A stretch of 64,000 nucleotides of DNA from Planctomycetota bacterium (GTDB lineage Bacteria; Planctomycetota; SZUA-567; H5-PLA8): the NCBI GenBank assembly GCA_026184295.1, contig JAHCJK010000008.1:1-64000 (forward strand), in the 5' to 3' direction. Shown here one piece after another: positions 43,115 to 52,741 of the stretch. The position numbers and the translations under genes were made by a program. The notes beneath the pieces are model-generated. The model had not been told where the DNA came from, made no database searches, and worked only from the letters and a program-made list of their open reading frames with translations. Positions within the stretch are counted from its first letter, which is position 1. Every line of letters starts with the position of its first letter.

Positions 43115-44026
43115 TTACTTCGCCTTGCCTTCGAACTCCTTGAGGTCCTGGCTGACCATCGCGGTCTGTTCGTCGGTGACGCAGAGCTTCAGGCATTCCT
43201 TCTGATGGGCGATCGCCTCGGCGGTCTCGCCGGCTTCGAAGAGCGCGCGGGCGTAGGCGACCTGCGGCATCAGTTCCTTGCCCGCGGTGGCCTCGAAGGC
43301 GGCCTTGGAGGCGCGCAGCGCCAGCTTGGTGTCGCGCGTGACCAGGTTCTTCTCGAGCAGGATGGTCAGGGAGAATTCGCTGAGCAGGTCGGGGTTGCTG
43401 GCGGCGTTCTCGACGATCTTGTTGCCCAGCATGCGGGCCTTGCGGTCGTCCTCGCCGCTCATCGCCAGCTTGAAGTACTGCGGAATCAGTTCCTCGACCT
43501 GCATCATGTTGCGGGAAGTCTCCGCGTCGAGCTTGCCGTCGAGCGCCATCTTGACGGCCCATTCCAGGCTGCCGCCGGGGTGGCCGTGCCAGGCGATCCT
43601 GCCGCCCTTGTCGATCACGAAGGCGTGCGGGATGCCCGACTGCTTGAACGGCAGCATGTAGCTCTGCATCGTCTTGTTGGCGTCGTCGATGGCGACGGTG
43701 TAGTTCATGCTCGCGCCGGCGCGTTCGACGAACGGCTTCACGTCCGCGGGCGCCTCGCCCGAGATGCCGACGACGACCAGGCCGCGGTCCTTGAAGCGCT
43801 TCTGGACGACGCTCAGATGCGGGATGCTCTCGCGGCAGGGCGGGCACCAGGTGGCCCAGAATTCGACGACGTAGACGTGCTTGTCCTTGCCCGCGGCCAG
43901 GTCGGCCTTCTCGCCTTTGACGAACTCGGCGACCTGAAGCTGCGGCGCGGGATCGCCGATGTCGAGCGCCCCGGCGCACGCGGCGCCCAGCGAAGCCACG
44001 AACAACAACGCAACCACGGCCTTCAT
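43115..44026 (-). CDS. TlpA-like secreted thioredoxin with C-terminal helical domain
   Basis: A 303-residue exported protein; AAGGAG precedes the ATG. A signal peptide (to about residue 20) is followed by a TlpA/ResA-type thioredoxin fold: IGDPAPQLQVAEF, VVEFWATWCPPCRES (C61-C64), GLVVVGISGEAPADVKPF, and the cis-Pro segment SGIPHAFVIDKGGRIAW. Such proteins reduce disulfides in the periplasm, for example in cytochrome c maturation. Residues ~190-303 form an added all-helical, TPR-like region (ASKAAFEATAGKELMPQVAY, FEAGETAEAIAHQKECLKL), a fusion common in Planctomycetota. First gene of the TlpA-GT4-WaaP run. Confidence 0.93.
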   Translation of the reverse strand: MKAVVALLFVASLGAACAGALDIGDPAPQLQVAEFVKGEKADLAAGKDKHVYVVEFWATWCPPCRESIPHLSVVQKRFKDRGLVVVGISGEAPADVKPFVERAGASMNYTVAIDDANKTMQSYMLPFKQSGIPHAFVIDKGGRIAWHGHPGGSLEWAVKMALDGKLDAETSRNMMQVEELIPQYFKLAMSGEDDRKARMLGNKIVENAASNPDLLSEFSLTILLEKNLVTRDTKLALRASKAAFEATAGKELMPQVAYARALFEAGETAEAIAHQKECLKLCVTDEQTAMVSQDLKEFEGKAK

Positions 44027-44185
44027 AGGTCGGCTCCTTTAACGGCGGTATCCGGGAGTATCGTCCAGGAAGCGAAACCGTCCCAAGTTTAACCGCAGAA
44101 CGGGAAATGTGGTCAAACTATCGCCAAGGAATTGGTAGCGCACGACGTTTGAGCGATTTCGAGGAGCTTCGGAAACGCGCCATGT

Positions 44186-44223
44186 GTGAATTCGAAGGGA
44201 TGCTTTTCCGAATTCACTTTTTT
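44186..44223 (+). terminator. Isolated hairpin with T-tract (possible sRNA terminator)
   Basis: GTGAATTCG (44186-44194) pairs perfectly with CGAATTCAC (44209-44217) across a 14-nt loop, followed by six T. There is no plus-strand gene upstream (the TlpA gene runs away on the minus strand), so it would terminate a short transcript starting in 44030-44180, or act as an operator. The 375-nt interval 44027-44401 contains no supported ORF. Confidence 0.5.
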
Positions 44224-44298
44224 CCTGCTTTGTCGGTAACTTACCCCGGACCGCTCTGGTTACGTCCCCTAACCAAGACGCTCGCTTTAGATGATGTT

Positions 44299-44327
44299 TT
44301 GCCAAAGGCCCCTTCTTTTTGTAGGAT
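44299..44327 (+). promoter_or_regulatory. Promoter of the discoidin/PA14 membrane protein gene
   Basis: TTGCCA (44299-44304), a 17-nt spacer, TAGGAT (44322-44327). It gives a leader of about 65-70 nt before the GTG at 44402. Confidence 0.65.
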
Positions 44328-44401
44328 GGAAAATATTAGTGGCTTTGATTGGCCTTATGCACCATGATAAGTAGCCTTTCGACGTGGGGGAATCGTCCAG
44401 C

Positions 44402-45640
44402 GTGACTCAGGAAGACCTTCCCGAAGAACTTGAGCGGCCCATGGACGGCGACGTGACGCGCGTGGGCCGAAAAGGCGCACCTGGCGCAGACGATACGCGC
44501 GGCCTGAAGATGGCCGCCGCGATCCTCGGCGTTCTCTGCATCCTCTTCGCCACGGCCGCGGGCCTCAAGCTCGCTTCGGGTCCGGCGCCCGCCGCGCCGG
44601 AAGGCCCCGCGTCCGCGTCCGGAAAGCCGGCCGCGACGCCGGTCAAAGGCGCGCCCGCGGCCAGCGCGCCCGCGAACAAGAAGCGCCGCCGGGGCGGCAA
44701 CTGCCTGGTGGCCTCCCGGGGCGCGGTGCCCAGCGGCTGCGACCGGGCCGAGACGATCAACGACGGCATCACGGACTTCGACGGGCACCGCGGCTACTGT
44801 TCGTACGACATGAACAACAAGAGCCTGGAAGGCTGCCTGATCACCCTGCCGAAGCCGGTGGAACTCTCGCGCATCCGCTTCCTGCTCTGGGACAAGGACG
44901 ACCGCCAGTTCACGTACATCGCGTACGTCTCGCCCGACGGCAAGGAATGGCGCGCGGTCAAGGATACTTCCGACAAGCCCACGCGGAGCTGGCAGGACAT
45001 CCGCTTCGACCTGCAGCCGGTCAAGGCCGTGCGCATCAAGGGCCTGACCAGCACGGCCAATTCGTACTTTCACGTGGTGGAAGTCGAAGGCTACGACGAC
45101 GGGCCACTGGTGCCGTTGCGCGCGCCGCCCAAGGCGGGCCCCAGGCCCTCGTCCGCGGACCTGAAGCCGGGCCTGTGGGCCGAGTACTTCGACGAGATGG
45201 ACGGTTACGCGACGGTGGAGGACCGCCCGCTGCTCGCGCGCCCCGAACCCAAGATCGATTTCGGCGCGATGCCGCCGCCGCAGCAGCCGGAGCAGGGCCT
45301 GAAGGGCTGGCCGATGAGCAACGCGAGCGCGGCGGTCTTTACGGGGTACATCAAGATCGAGAAGGCCGACCTGTACACCTTCTTCCTGAATTCCGACGAC
45401 GGCTCGAAGCTGTACATCGACGGCGAACCGGTGATCGACAACGATGGCGTGCACGGCATGACCGAACTGTGGGGGCAGTTGGACCTCAGCGCCGGGCTGC
45501 ACCGCGTCTGGATCACCTACTTCAACATGGGCGGCGCGATGGGCCTGGTGCTGCAGTACAAACCCAGGAACGACGACCGCAAAGTGGTACCGGAGGACGT
45601 GCTCTTCCACGATCCCTCGGAACGGGAAACGCGCGAATAA
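44402..45640 (+). CDS. Membrane-anchored protein with F5/8-type C (discoidin-like) and PA14 domains
   Basis: A 412-residue protein. A short acidic cytoplasmic N-terminus precedes one transmembrane helix (~42-60, AAAILGVLCILFATAAGLKL) and an Ala/Pro-rich stalk. A discoidin-like beta-sandwich follows (~98-225: AETINDGITDFDGHRGY, KPVELSRIRFLLWDKDDR, YIAYVSPDGKEWRAV). The C-terminal PA14 domain (~255-405) shows PGLWAEYFDEM, VFTGYIKIEKADLYTFFLNS, DDGSKLYIDGEPVIDNDG and GLHRVWITYFN. Both modules usually bind carbohydrate. GTG 44402 is chosen because GGGGGA lies upstream; a GTG at 44384 has no such site. The gene 430 nt downstream encodes a diverged paralogue. Confidence 0.85.
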   Translation: MTQEDLPEELERPMDGDVTRVGRKGAPGADDTRGLKMAAAILGVLCILFATAAGLKLASGPAPAAPEGPASASGKPAATPVKGAPAASAPANKKRRRGGNCLVASRGAVPSGCDRAETINDGITDFDGHRGYCSYDMNNKSLEGCLITLPKPVELSRIRFLLWDKDDRQFTYIAYVSPDGKEWRAVKDTSDKPTRSWQDIRFDLQPVKAVRIKGLTSTANSYFHVVEVEGYDDGPLVPLRAPPKAGPRPSSADLKPGLWAEYFDEMDGYATVEDRPLLARPEPKIDFGAMPPPQQPEQGLKGWPMSNASAAVFTGYIKIEKADLYTFFLNSDDGSKLYIDGEPVIDNDGVHGMTELWGQLDLSAGLHRVWITYFNMGGAMGLVLQYKPRNDDRKVVPEDVLFHDPSERETRE

Positions 45641-46068
45641 CGCGGGAGACAGGAACGCGACGATGCCGGCCGGTCATTTCAGAGCGCGCAGGTTCGACCA
45701 TCCCGGGCGGGCCGGGAGCCCGCCCCACGGCAGACCTCGAGGCGTACGCGCCGTCAAGCGGACCTCCGGCGCGCAGCCTCCGGTAAAACGCAGTTCCAGC
45801 GCCGTGCCACCGGCCGCGCGCCGTCCGAACGCGCCGCGCCCGCCGAACGCATCGCTCCGCGCCCGGCCGCAGAAACCGGCTCCAGCGCCCGCGCGTTCCC
45901 GCGCCGGCCGCGCCCGCGCGTGCCGCGGCCAAAGCCAAACAGGCGACAGGCGCCCAGCGCCAGCCACGGCGATTCTCGCCGCCGCCGCCTCTGCGCCGCA
46001 TGAATCACCCAGCTTCGTCAGCGACTTCTCGGGCGGCAGGCCTTATAATGGCCGCCGGAGGAGAACCC
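45641..46068. other. 428-nt interval without a convincing gene
   Basis: A GC- and Arg/Pro/Ala-codon-rich stretch between the two PA14 genes. An ATG at 45663 with AGGA upstream opens a basic Pro/Ala/Arg-rich frame, but its third-position GC is low for this genome and it overruns the next gene. Another frame is also open from the upstream stop. I see a possible TATAAT (46043-46048) 20 nt before the next ATG. The region may be a decayed gene or spacer. Confidence 0.5.
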
Positions 46069-47349
46069 ATGTCTCGCAATTTGCTTCATCTGGCCCTGGT
46101 CGGCCTGCTGGCCGCCGCCTGCGTCGGCCTGGGCGCGACCGCGGGCTGGCTCTGGTTCGGCGCGCCGTCGGCTTCGCCTGAAAACGCCGCCGTGACCAAG
46201 GCCGGCCTGGACGCCCCGGGCGAGCGCTCGGCCGTGCCGGTCTCGAACTCGGGGCGCGCGCCGGCCGCGGAGGAAGGCAACGCGGCGAAGTTCGTCGGGC
46301 GCGACGATAAGCTGGCGGGGAACTGGAAGCAGCGCTTCGGCGGCGACGGGTACGTGATCTTCAACCGCAACGGCGGCGGGCAGCACGAGGTCCAGCTCCC
46401 GACGTACCTTTCCGAAGTCACCTGCACGGGCGACGGGCACGTCTGGGCCGTCAACGACGACGCGCGCGGCCTGGAAGACCCCAACGATCCCAAGAAGCGC
46501 TACCAGACCTGCATGTACTCGAACTCGGACATGCTGCTCTCGGTCAAGGCCGCGCGTCCGCTGCCCTACCGCGTCTCGGTGTACTGCCTCGACGGCGACC
46601 GCCTGGGCCGCAAGCAGAAGGTCGAAGTGCTCGACGGCGACAAGGTGCTGCACGCGCAGGACGTTGAAGAGATGGGCGGCGGCGTCTGGCTCACCTGGGA
46701 ATTCCGCGGCTCGCTGGACATCCGCTTCACCAACACCGGCCCGCACAACGCGGTGCTGGCGGGCATCTTCTTCGACACCGACGAGAAGCTGAAGGTCGCG
46801 AAGCGTTCGCCGCCCAAGGGTCCCATGCCGGGCGAAGACCAGCTCAAGCCCGGCGTCTGGGCCGAGTACTTCGACCAGTTGCCCACCTACCCGAACGTGA
46901 AGGACGTGGCCACGGTGCGGCGGATCGAGCCGGGCATCGCCTTCGGCGGCATGCAGCCGCTTCAGCCCGGCCAGGGGCTGCGCGGCTGGCCGTTCGCCGG
47001 CGCGTGCGCGGCGCTCTTCAGCGGCTACGTGAAGATTCCGGAGGACGGCGCGTACACCTTCTTTGTCGAATCCGACGACGGCGCGCGCCTGTACATCGAT
47101 GGCGAACTGGCCGTGGACAACGACGGACGCCACCCGATGAAGGAGGCCTCCAAGCGCCTGGACCTGAAGGCCGGCCTGCACCGCGTGTGGGTCGAATACT
47201 TCAACGCCGAGCCGCCCATGGGCCTGAACGTGTACATGCAGGGCAAGGACGGCAAGAAGGCGCCCATCCCCGAAGGCACGCTGCTGTACGACCCCAGCGA
47301 AGTGCTGAGCGAATCGTCCCACCACGAGACCGCGGTCGCGCGCCGCTGA
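46069..47349 (+). CDS. Membrane-anchored PA14-domain protein
   Basis: A 426-residue protein with GGAGGAG before the ATG at 46069. An N-terminal transmembrane or signal-anchor helix (~6-32) leads to a polar stalk and a beta-sandwich (~85-235: NRNGGGQHEVQLPTYLSEV, RVSVYCLDGDRLGRKQKVEV, WEFRGSLDIRFTNTG) in the position where the neighbouring protein has a discoidin-like domain. The C-terminal PA14 domain (~255-405) contains PGVWAEYFDQL, LFSGYVKIPEDGAYTFFVES, DDGARLYIDGELAVDNDG and GLHRVWVEYFN. It is a paralogue of the 44402 protein. Probable extracytoplasmic glycan binder; partner unknown. Confidence 0.85.
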   Translation: MSRNLLHLALVGLLAAACVGLGATAGWLWFGAPSASPENAAVTKAGLDAPGERSAVPVSNSGRAPAAEEGNAAKFVGRDDKLAGNWKQRFGGDGYVIFNRNGGGQHEVQLPTYLSEVTCTGDGHVWAVNDDARGLEDPNDPKKRYQTCMYSNSDMLLSVKAARPLPYRVSVYCLDGDRLGRKQKVEVLDGDKVLHAQDVEEMGGGVWLTWEFRGSLDIRFTNTGPHNAVLAGIFFDTDEKLKVAKRSPPKGPMPGEDQLKPGVWAEYFDQLPTYPNVKDVATVRRIEPGIAFGGMQPLQPGQGLRGWPFAGACAALFSGYVKIPEDGAYTFFVESDDGARLYIDGELAVDNDGRHPMKEASKRLDLKAGLHRVWVEYFNAEPPMGLNVYMQGKDGKKAPIPEGTLLYDPSEVLSESSHHETAVARR

Positions 47350-47484
47350 GCCGCCGCTTCCGTCCGCAACCCTCGCAGCCAACGCCCGTCCGAGCCTGTT
47401 TTTGCGAAGGATCGCGCCGCCCCGCGTCCTCTCACGTCGCGAAGGCGTTGGTCTTCGCGAACCCCTGTTCAAACGAGGTGCGGC

Positions 47485-50283
47485 ATGCGAATCTTCCTGG
47501 CGGTCCTGGGCGTCCTGGCGCTGATCGGAGCCGCGCGCGCGGCCGAACAGAGCGTCCTGCTGGCGGACTTCGAAGCGCCCGGGGACAAGGCCTTCGAGAA
47601 GCCGCCGGAGAGCACGATCGTGGCGGAGCACGCGAAGCAGGGCGCGCACGCGCTCAAGTTCGTCCACGGCGGCGAAGGGTACCCCGGCTTTCGCATCGAC
47701 GCCGGCGCGGCGATGGATAAGCTGCACGAGCACTTCGAACGCTTCCCGCTGCTCACGATGGACCTCTTCAACCCGCAGGATTTTCCCGTCCCGCTGGGGG
47801 CGAGCGCCGGGGACGCGCAGAGCAAGGACTACGGCTCGCGCTTCAACGAAGACGGGCTCTCCGCGCCGCCGGGCTGGTCCACGCTGCGCCTGAACTTGAC
47901 CGGGCTGCTCTGCTCGAACTCGAACAACTGGCACGAGCGCCGCCCGCTGAACGCGAAGGACCTGCGCTTTCTCGTCGTCTTCATGCACCCGCACACGCGC
48001 GGGAAGCCCGTCACGCTCTTCGTCGATCGCGTGCGCCTGGAAAACGACGGGTTGCCCAAAGTCGAGGGCCTGCGCGCGTTCGATTTCGGCCCCGCGGTCT
48101 CGGGGGTCTTTCCAGGCTTTACCGCCGTCAACGAACGCACAAACTTCGACGCGAAGGCCGGGTACGGCTGGGTGAACCCCGGGCGGCACGCGCGCGTGGC
48201 CAACCCCGACATGCTGGGCGGCGACTTCGGTTCGGGCGGATCGTTCGGCCTCAAGGTCGAACCGGGCGCGTACGTCGTGCAGATGGTCATCGACGCCTTC
48301 GGCGAGTGGCAGGGACCGCAGGTCTGGTCCGAACGCAGCGTCGCGATCAACGGCAAGACGGTGCTCGAGGAGAAGACCGACGGGCCGACGTTCCTGAAGA
48401 ACTGCTACCTCCAGTTCGAGGAGACCGACGACCTGCCGGGCACCGACCTGTGGGAAGAGCGCGTCAAGCCCGCGCTGCCGGTGCGCACGTTCGAGGCCGA
48501 GGCCGGCGCCGACGGGATGCTCTCGATCGTGGCGAAGAACGACCGCGGGCCCGCGCCGGTCGCCTGGCTGGTCGTGTACCCGAAGGCCAAGGCCGATGAA
48601 GGCGCGGCCTACATGAAGACGCTCGACGCGCGGCGCAAGGAGTTCTTCGAGAGCGCCGTGAACAAGATTCTGCCCAAGCCCAACGCCGAAGCGTTCGCGC
48701 CGGAGCCCGCCGAGACCGCGCGCGGCTTCGCGCTCTTCGCATGTTCGACCCAGGCCGACGTGACGGCCGCGTACGTCCCCAGCGCCGAGGAACGCAAGGC
48801 CGGCCTGAACGTCGCCGCGTGCCCGGGCGAACGCGAGGCCGCGCAGTTCGGGTTCCATCCTTTCAAGAAGCTCGAAAAGGTCTCGGTCTCCGGCGGCGAA
48901 CTGCGCGGCCCGGGCGGCGCGGCGATTCCCGCGGGCGCGATCCAGGTCCGCAAGGTCCGGCACTTTTACGCGCGGCGGGGCAACTCCCTGGTGCTCGTGC
49001 CGCGCATCCTGCAATCGGCCGAGGCGATGACGCTGACGCCGGGCGTGAGCCAGGGCGTGTGGGTGACGCTGAAGGTCCCCGCGGACGCCGCGCCGGGCGA
49101 GTACGCGGGCGAGATCCGGATCGAGGCCGGCGGCGCGAAGAGTTCGCTGCCGGTGCGCCTGACCGTGCGGCCGTTCGCGCTCGACAAGGCCGACGACGTG
49201 ACGATCTCCTGCACGGGCACCACCGGCGGCCACTGGCGCCATTGGGGCAGCGGCCTGGAGGAACGCTGGTGGCAGGTCGCCGAGGAGGCGCTGCGCGACC
49301 AGGCCGAGCACGGCATGAACGCGGTGACCGGCGGCCCGGGCTTTCGCGTCAAGGCGGTGAAGGACGGCAAGGCCGAGATCGATTTCGCCGAGGCCGACCG
49401 CTGGATGAAGCTCGCCAACACCTACGGCCTGACCGGGCGGGGGGACGCCTACCAGGGCCTGGACGCGCACTTCGGTTTCTACCGCAGCTTCAACGCCGAT
49501 TGCATGAAGACGAACGAGGAGCAGGCGCGCAAGGCCTTCGGCGTCGGCTTCGAGGACCTGATCCGCGCCACCTACGCCGAGGTGGAACGCCACGCCGCCG
49601 AGCAGCACTGGCCGCCGCGCGTCTACTACCTGCTCGACGAACCGCGCCCCGAGTTCGGGAACGTCGCGTCGGCCCTGGAGTTCACCCAACTGCACGTCCG
49701 CGCCGCGCCGAACACGAAGTTCAGCGGGTACTATTCGCCGGGCGACGGGCGCGAACCCTACTTCGCGACGATGCCGGTCTCGATCGCGCACCATTCGGAA
49801 GCCTCGCTGAAGATCTGCCGCGAGAACGGCAAGGAGGCCTGGACGTACACGGCCGGCGGCGAACGCCACGACATCGGGCGCTGGCTCTTCTTCGCGAAAC
49901 GGAAGGGACTGACCGGCTACCTGCGCAACGGCTACCAGTACGTGAATTCGAGCGCGTACTACGATTACTCCGACGTCGAAGGCTCCTGGGCGCAGACGTA
50001 CCCCAGCGCGCGCGGGATCGCGTCCACCGTCGGCTGGGAACGCACCGCGCAGGGCGTGAACGATTACCGTTACCTGAAGACGCTCCAGGGCCGCATCTCC
50101 GCGGCCAAACAGAGCGGCGCGAAGCCCGCCGAGACGAAGGCCGCCGAGGCCTTCATGGCCGCGACGCTTTCGGCCCTGACCCTCGACAAGGAAGACTCCG
50201 CGGAACTGACGCCCGCCGGCTGGGTGGAATTCCGCGCGGAACTCGCGAAGCACATCCAGGCGCTCGCGCCGGCCGGCAGGTAA
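47485..50283 (+). CDS. Secreted GH123-like/DUF4091 glycoside hydrolase
   Basis: A 932-residue exported protein; signal peptide to about residue 19 (ARAAEQ). Residues ~20-190 resemble a carbohydrate-binding beta-sandwich (SVLLADFEAPGDKAFE, TMDLFNPQDFPVPL, GKPVTLFVDRVRL). A further sandwich (~200-400) precedes a GH123-type N-terminal region (CPGEREAAQFGFHPFKKLEK, GVWVTLKVPADAAPGEYAG) and a TIM-barrel-like region with HGMNAVTGGPGF and VYYLLDEPRPEFGN; the Asp-Glu of LLDEP is where GH123/DUF4091 proteins place their catalytic pair. GH123 enzymes act on N-acetyl-galactosaminides; this member is divergent, so the substrate is open. It lies upstream of a lyase gene on the same strand (29-nt gap). Confidence 0.82.
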   Translation: MRIFLAVLGVLALIGAARAAEQSVLLADFEAPGDKAFEKPPESTIVAEHAKQGAHALKFVHGGEGYPGFRIDAGAAMDKLHEHFERFPLLTMDLFNPQDFPVPLGASAGDAQSKDYGSRFNEDGLSAPPGWSTLRLNLTGLLCSNSNNWHERRPLNAKDLRFLVVFMHPHTRGKPVTLFVDRVRLENDGLPKVEGLRAFDFGPAVSGVFPGFTAVNERTNFDAKAGYGWVNPGRHARVANPDMLGGDFGSGGSFGLKVEPGAYVVQMVIDAFGEWQGPQVWSERSVAINGKTVLEEKTDGPTFLKNCYLQFEETDDLPGTDLWEERVKPALPVRTFEAEAGADGMLSIVAKNDRGPAPVAWLVVYPKAKADEGAAYMKTLDARRKEFFESAVNKILPKPNAEAFAPEPAETARGFALFACSTQADVTAAYVPSAEERKAGLNVAACPGEREAAQFGFHPFKKLEKVSVSGGELRGPGGAAIPAGAIQVRKVRHFYARRGNSLVLVPRILQSAEAMTLTPGVSQGVWVTLKVPADAAPGEYAGEIRIEAGGAKSSLPVRLTVRPFALDKADDVTISCTGTTGGHWRHWGSGLEERWWQVAEEALRDQAEHGMNAVTGGPGFRVKAVKDGKAEIDFAEADRWMKLANTYGLTGRGDAYQGLDAHFGFYRSFNADCMKTNEEQARKAFGVGFEDLIRATYAEVERHAAEQHWPPRVYYLLDEPRPEFGNVASALEFTQLHVRAAPNTKFSGYYSPGDGREPYFATMPVSIAHHSEASLKICRENGKEAWTYTAGGERHDIGRWLFFAKRKGLTGYLRNGYQYVNSSAYYDYSDVEGSWAQTYPSARGIASTVGWERTAQGVNDYRYLKTLQGRISAAKQSGAKPAETKAAEAFMAATLSALTLDKEDSAELTPAGWVEFRAELAKHIQALAPAGR

Positions 50284-50312
50284 CCTCGTTCGCCCGCACC
50301 TCGGAGAATCGC

Positions 50313-52671
50313 ATGCAAGCCGTCCCCTTCGAAGACGAACGGTCCGTACGCGACGACGATTTTCCCGGGCACCTCGCGCTGCCTGGCCCGGCCGGCCGCG
50401 CGCTGATGTCGGCGCGCAAGGCCGGCGACCGCGGAGCCGTGGCGCGCGATCGCGCGGCACTTCCGCACGCGCGCGGCGCCGTGCTGGCCCTTTTACATGC
50501 ACGGCACGGCCTGGCTGGAGATCGACGGGCGCGGCAAGGTGCTCGAGAAGGCCGACGGCCTGCTGCGCGGAATCTTCCGCAATGCGTGGCCGGACTTCGG
50601 CAACGACGGCCTGGGCGCGCGGCCCGACTGGCATCGCGGCATCGACCTGCAGGGCACCAGCATCGCGCGCAACGTCTTCGCGGTCGAACTCAGCACCGCG
50701 TTCGCGCTCACCGGCAAGGTCGCCTATGCGCGCAAGGCCCTTGAATACATGCGCGCGTACGCCGAGGGCGTGCCGTTCGTCCTCGAGCCGGGCTTTCACG
50801 AAGACCACGACCGCTACTTCGGCGGGCGCGGCAACGAGACGCTGACGCTGATTTACCGCTGCGTGCGCTGGATCGACGTGATGCATTCCGGCGTCATGCA
50901 CGCGCCGGGGGTCTTTTCCGACGAGGACGTCTTCTGGCTCGTGAAATCGCTCTGGTTCTACGCGATGCAGTTCTACCGCTTCGTGGGCGACGCGATGCGC
51001 CGCGACAACCACCACCTGGTGGACCACGGCCACGCGCCGTTCGTCCTCGGGATCATGTTCCCGGAATTCTCGGTGGCCCGCGCGCTGCTCGATCAGGGGC
51101 GCAAGACCATCCTGCACCACTTCGGGCACAACGTCTTCGCCGACGGCGGCTACGCGGAACACAGCACCAAGTATCAGTACCACATCACCTACCACTACCT
51201 GAACCCCATGGCGATCGCGAAGGCCAACGGCCTTCGGCTGTTCTCGCCCGCGCAGGAGGCCCTGCTGGCCAAGTGGGTGGAATTCAACGCGCATGCCTGC
51301 AAGCCCGACGGCGTGCTCAGCGACTTCGGCGACGAATTCGGCGGCTCGCACGCGTACCTTTTCGGATCGCTCGCGGTGCCCGTCATGTCGCCCAGGCTTG
51401 CCGCGCTGGCGCGCGCGCTCGGCTACGAACCGGGTTCGCTGAGCTACGAATCGCCCGCCGCCCTGGCGGCGCGCTTCAAGCATTGGAAGCCCGGCAAGGC
51501 GCCGCGCGTGGGCCTTTCGCCGCATTTCGAGAAACGCAAGGCGCCCGCGAAGCCGGCCGCGAAGGTGCTGCCGGTTCCGGCCGCGCAGTATCCGCACGGC
51601 GGCTACACGTTCCTGCGTTCGGCCTGGACGAAGGACGCGGACTACATGGCGGTCGCGCACTACACCGACTGCCTGCCGCACGGTCACGCGCACTGGGACA
51701 TGCTCAGCTTCGTCCTGCATACGCAAGGCGTGACGCTGATCGGCGACCCGGCGACGTGGATCTACACCGACAAGCGCAACTGGGAATCGCAGGAGATGCG
51801 CGGCTACGCGTACGCGGTGGACGCGCACAACTGCCTGGTGATGAACGACGACACGCTCAAGCCGATCAAGGCCCTCGGGCACGGCTGCTGCTGGGGCGGA
51901 TACCCGCCGAAGCATGGCCTGGGACTTTTGCGGACCGGCGGGCCGATCGAAGTCGCGGAACTCTGGCACGATGCCTACGCGCCCACGCGCCACCGGCGCT
52001 ACGTCGTTCACGTGTGCGGCCTCGGCTTCGTCTTCGTGGACCTGCTTTCGCGGCCGGGGCTGGACCTGCGCCCGCACCAGTATTCGCAGCTCTTCCACTT
52101 CGAAGGCGGCGTGGAGATCACCCCCGGCAAGCCCGCCGCGGGGCAGACGCTGCGCGCGTGGAAGGAACCCGCGAGCTGCCTGATCGTGCCCGGCGCCGAA
52201 GCCGAGACGAAGTGGAAGGCCTGGCGCGACGAACGTCTCGCGAACCTGTACGGCGTCAGCCGTTCGCCCGAAGGCAAGCGCGGCCCCGCGCCGTGGGTCG
52301 CGGAACTGACGCGGCGCATCCAGGGGCCGAGCGTCTTCACCAACTTCCTGATCACGCGCCCGAGCATGGACGTGCCTTCGGTGCCGTCGGCGCGTTACCT
52401 GGGATCGGAGCCCGCGCGCTGGCTCTTCCAGCAGCACGAAGGGCTGAGCGCGCACGCGCTGGACCTGGGGCGCCACGGCACGCTGTACGTCGCGAGCTGC
52501 CCGTACGGGAAGACGCTGGAGCACGCGGAACTGGCCACCGACGCGGAATTGGCGGTCGTCCTGGCCGACGCGCGCGGCAAAAACACCGCGTGGTGTATGG
52601 CAAAGGGTTCGCGCCTGCGCGTGCGCGGCCGGAAACTCTACGCGGGCAAGCGGAGCGACTGGCGTTCCTGA
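50313..52671 (+). CDS. Heparinase II/III-like polysaccharide lyase, apparent frameshift near 5' end
   Basis: The gene probably starts at ATG 50313 (GGAG 6 nt upstream), encoding MQAVPFEDERSVRDDDFPG and then SARKAGDRGAVAR. The homologous continuation, AIARHFRTRAAPCWPFYMHG, is in a different frame, which has a stop at about 50404. The switch must occur near 50440-50455, so the sequence carries a one-base insertion (or two-base loss). From 50497 the frame is open to 52671 (724 codons) with lyase features: RDNHHLVDHGHAPF, YAEHSTKYQYHITYHYL, and LPHGHAHWDMLSFVLH. No signal peptide is evident. It is either a real mutation or a base-call error; the remainder is intact. Clustered with GH123-like and ADP-ribosylglycohydrolase genes. 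Confidence 0.8.
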
Positions 52672-52706
52672 CCGTCGCTGGCGCGCGGGCCGTGGCGTGG
52701 TACACC

Positions 52707-52729
52707 GTTGGCTTCCCATCCAAGCCAAC
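52707..52729 (+). promoter_or_regulatory. Hairpin immediately before the ribosome-binding site
   Basis: Perfect 8-bp stem GTTGGCTT/AAGCCAAC with a 7-nt loop, ending at the base next to the GGAG Shine-Dalgarno (52730-52733) of the ADP-ribosylglycohydrolase gene. There is no T-tract, so it is more likely a translation or RNA-stability element than a terminator. Confidence 0.5.
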
Positions 52730-52741
52730 GGAGACCCGACC

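Noticed and set aside
44107-44367. 86-codon plus-strand ORF
   Set aside because: It crosses the T-tract hairpin at 44186-44223 and the promoter at 44299-44327, and has no ribosome-binding site or recognisable composition.
45663-46181. Basic Pro/Ala/Arg-rich ORF between the PA14 genes
   Set aside because: Third-position GC is below that of true genes here and it overlaps the next gene start by 113 nt; kept only as an unresolved interval.
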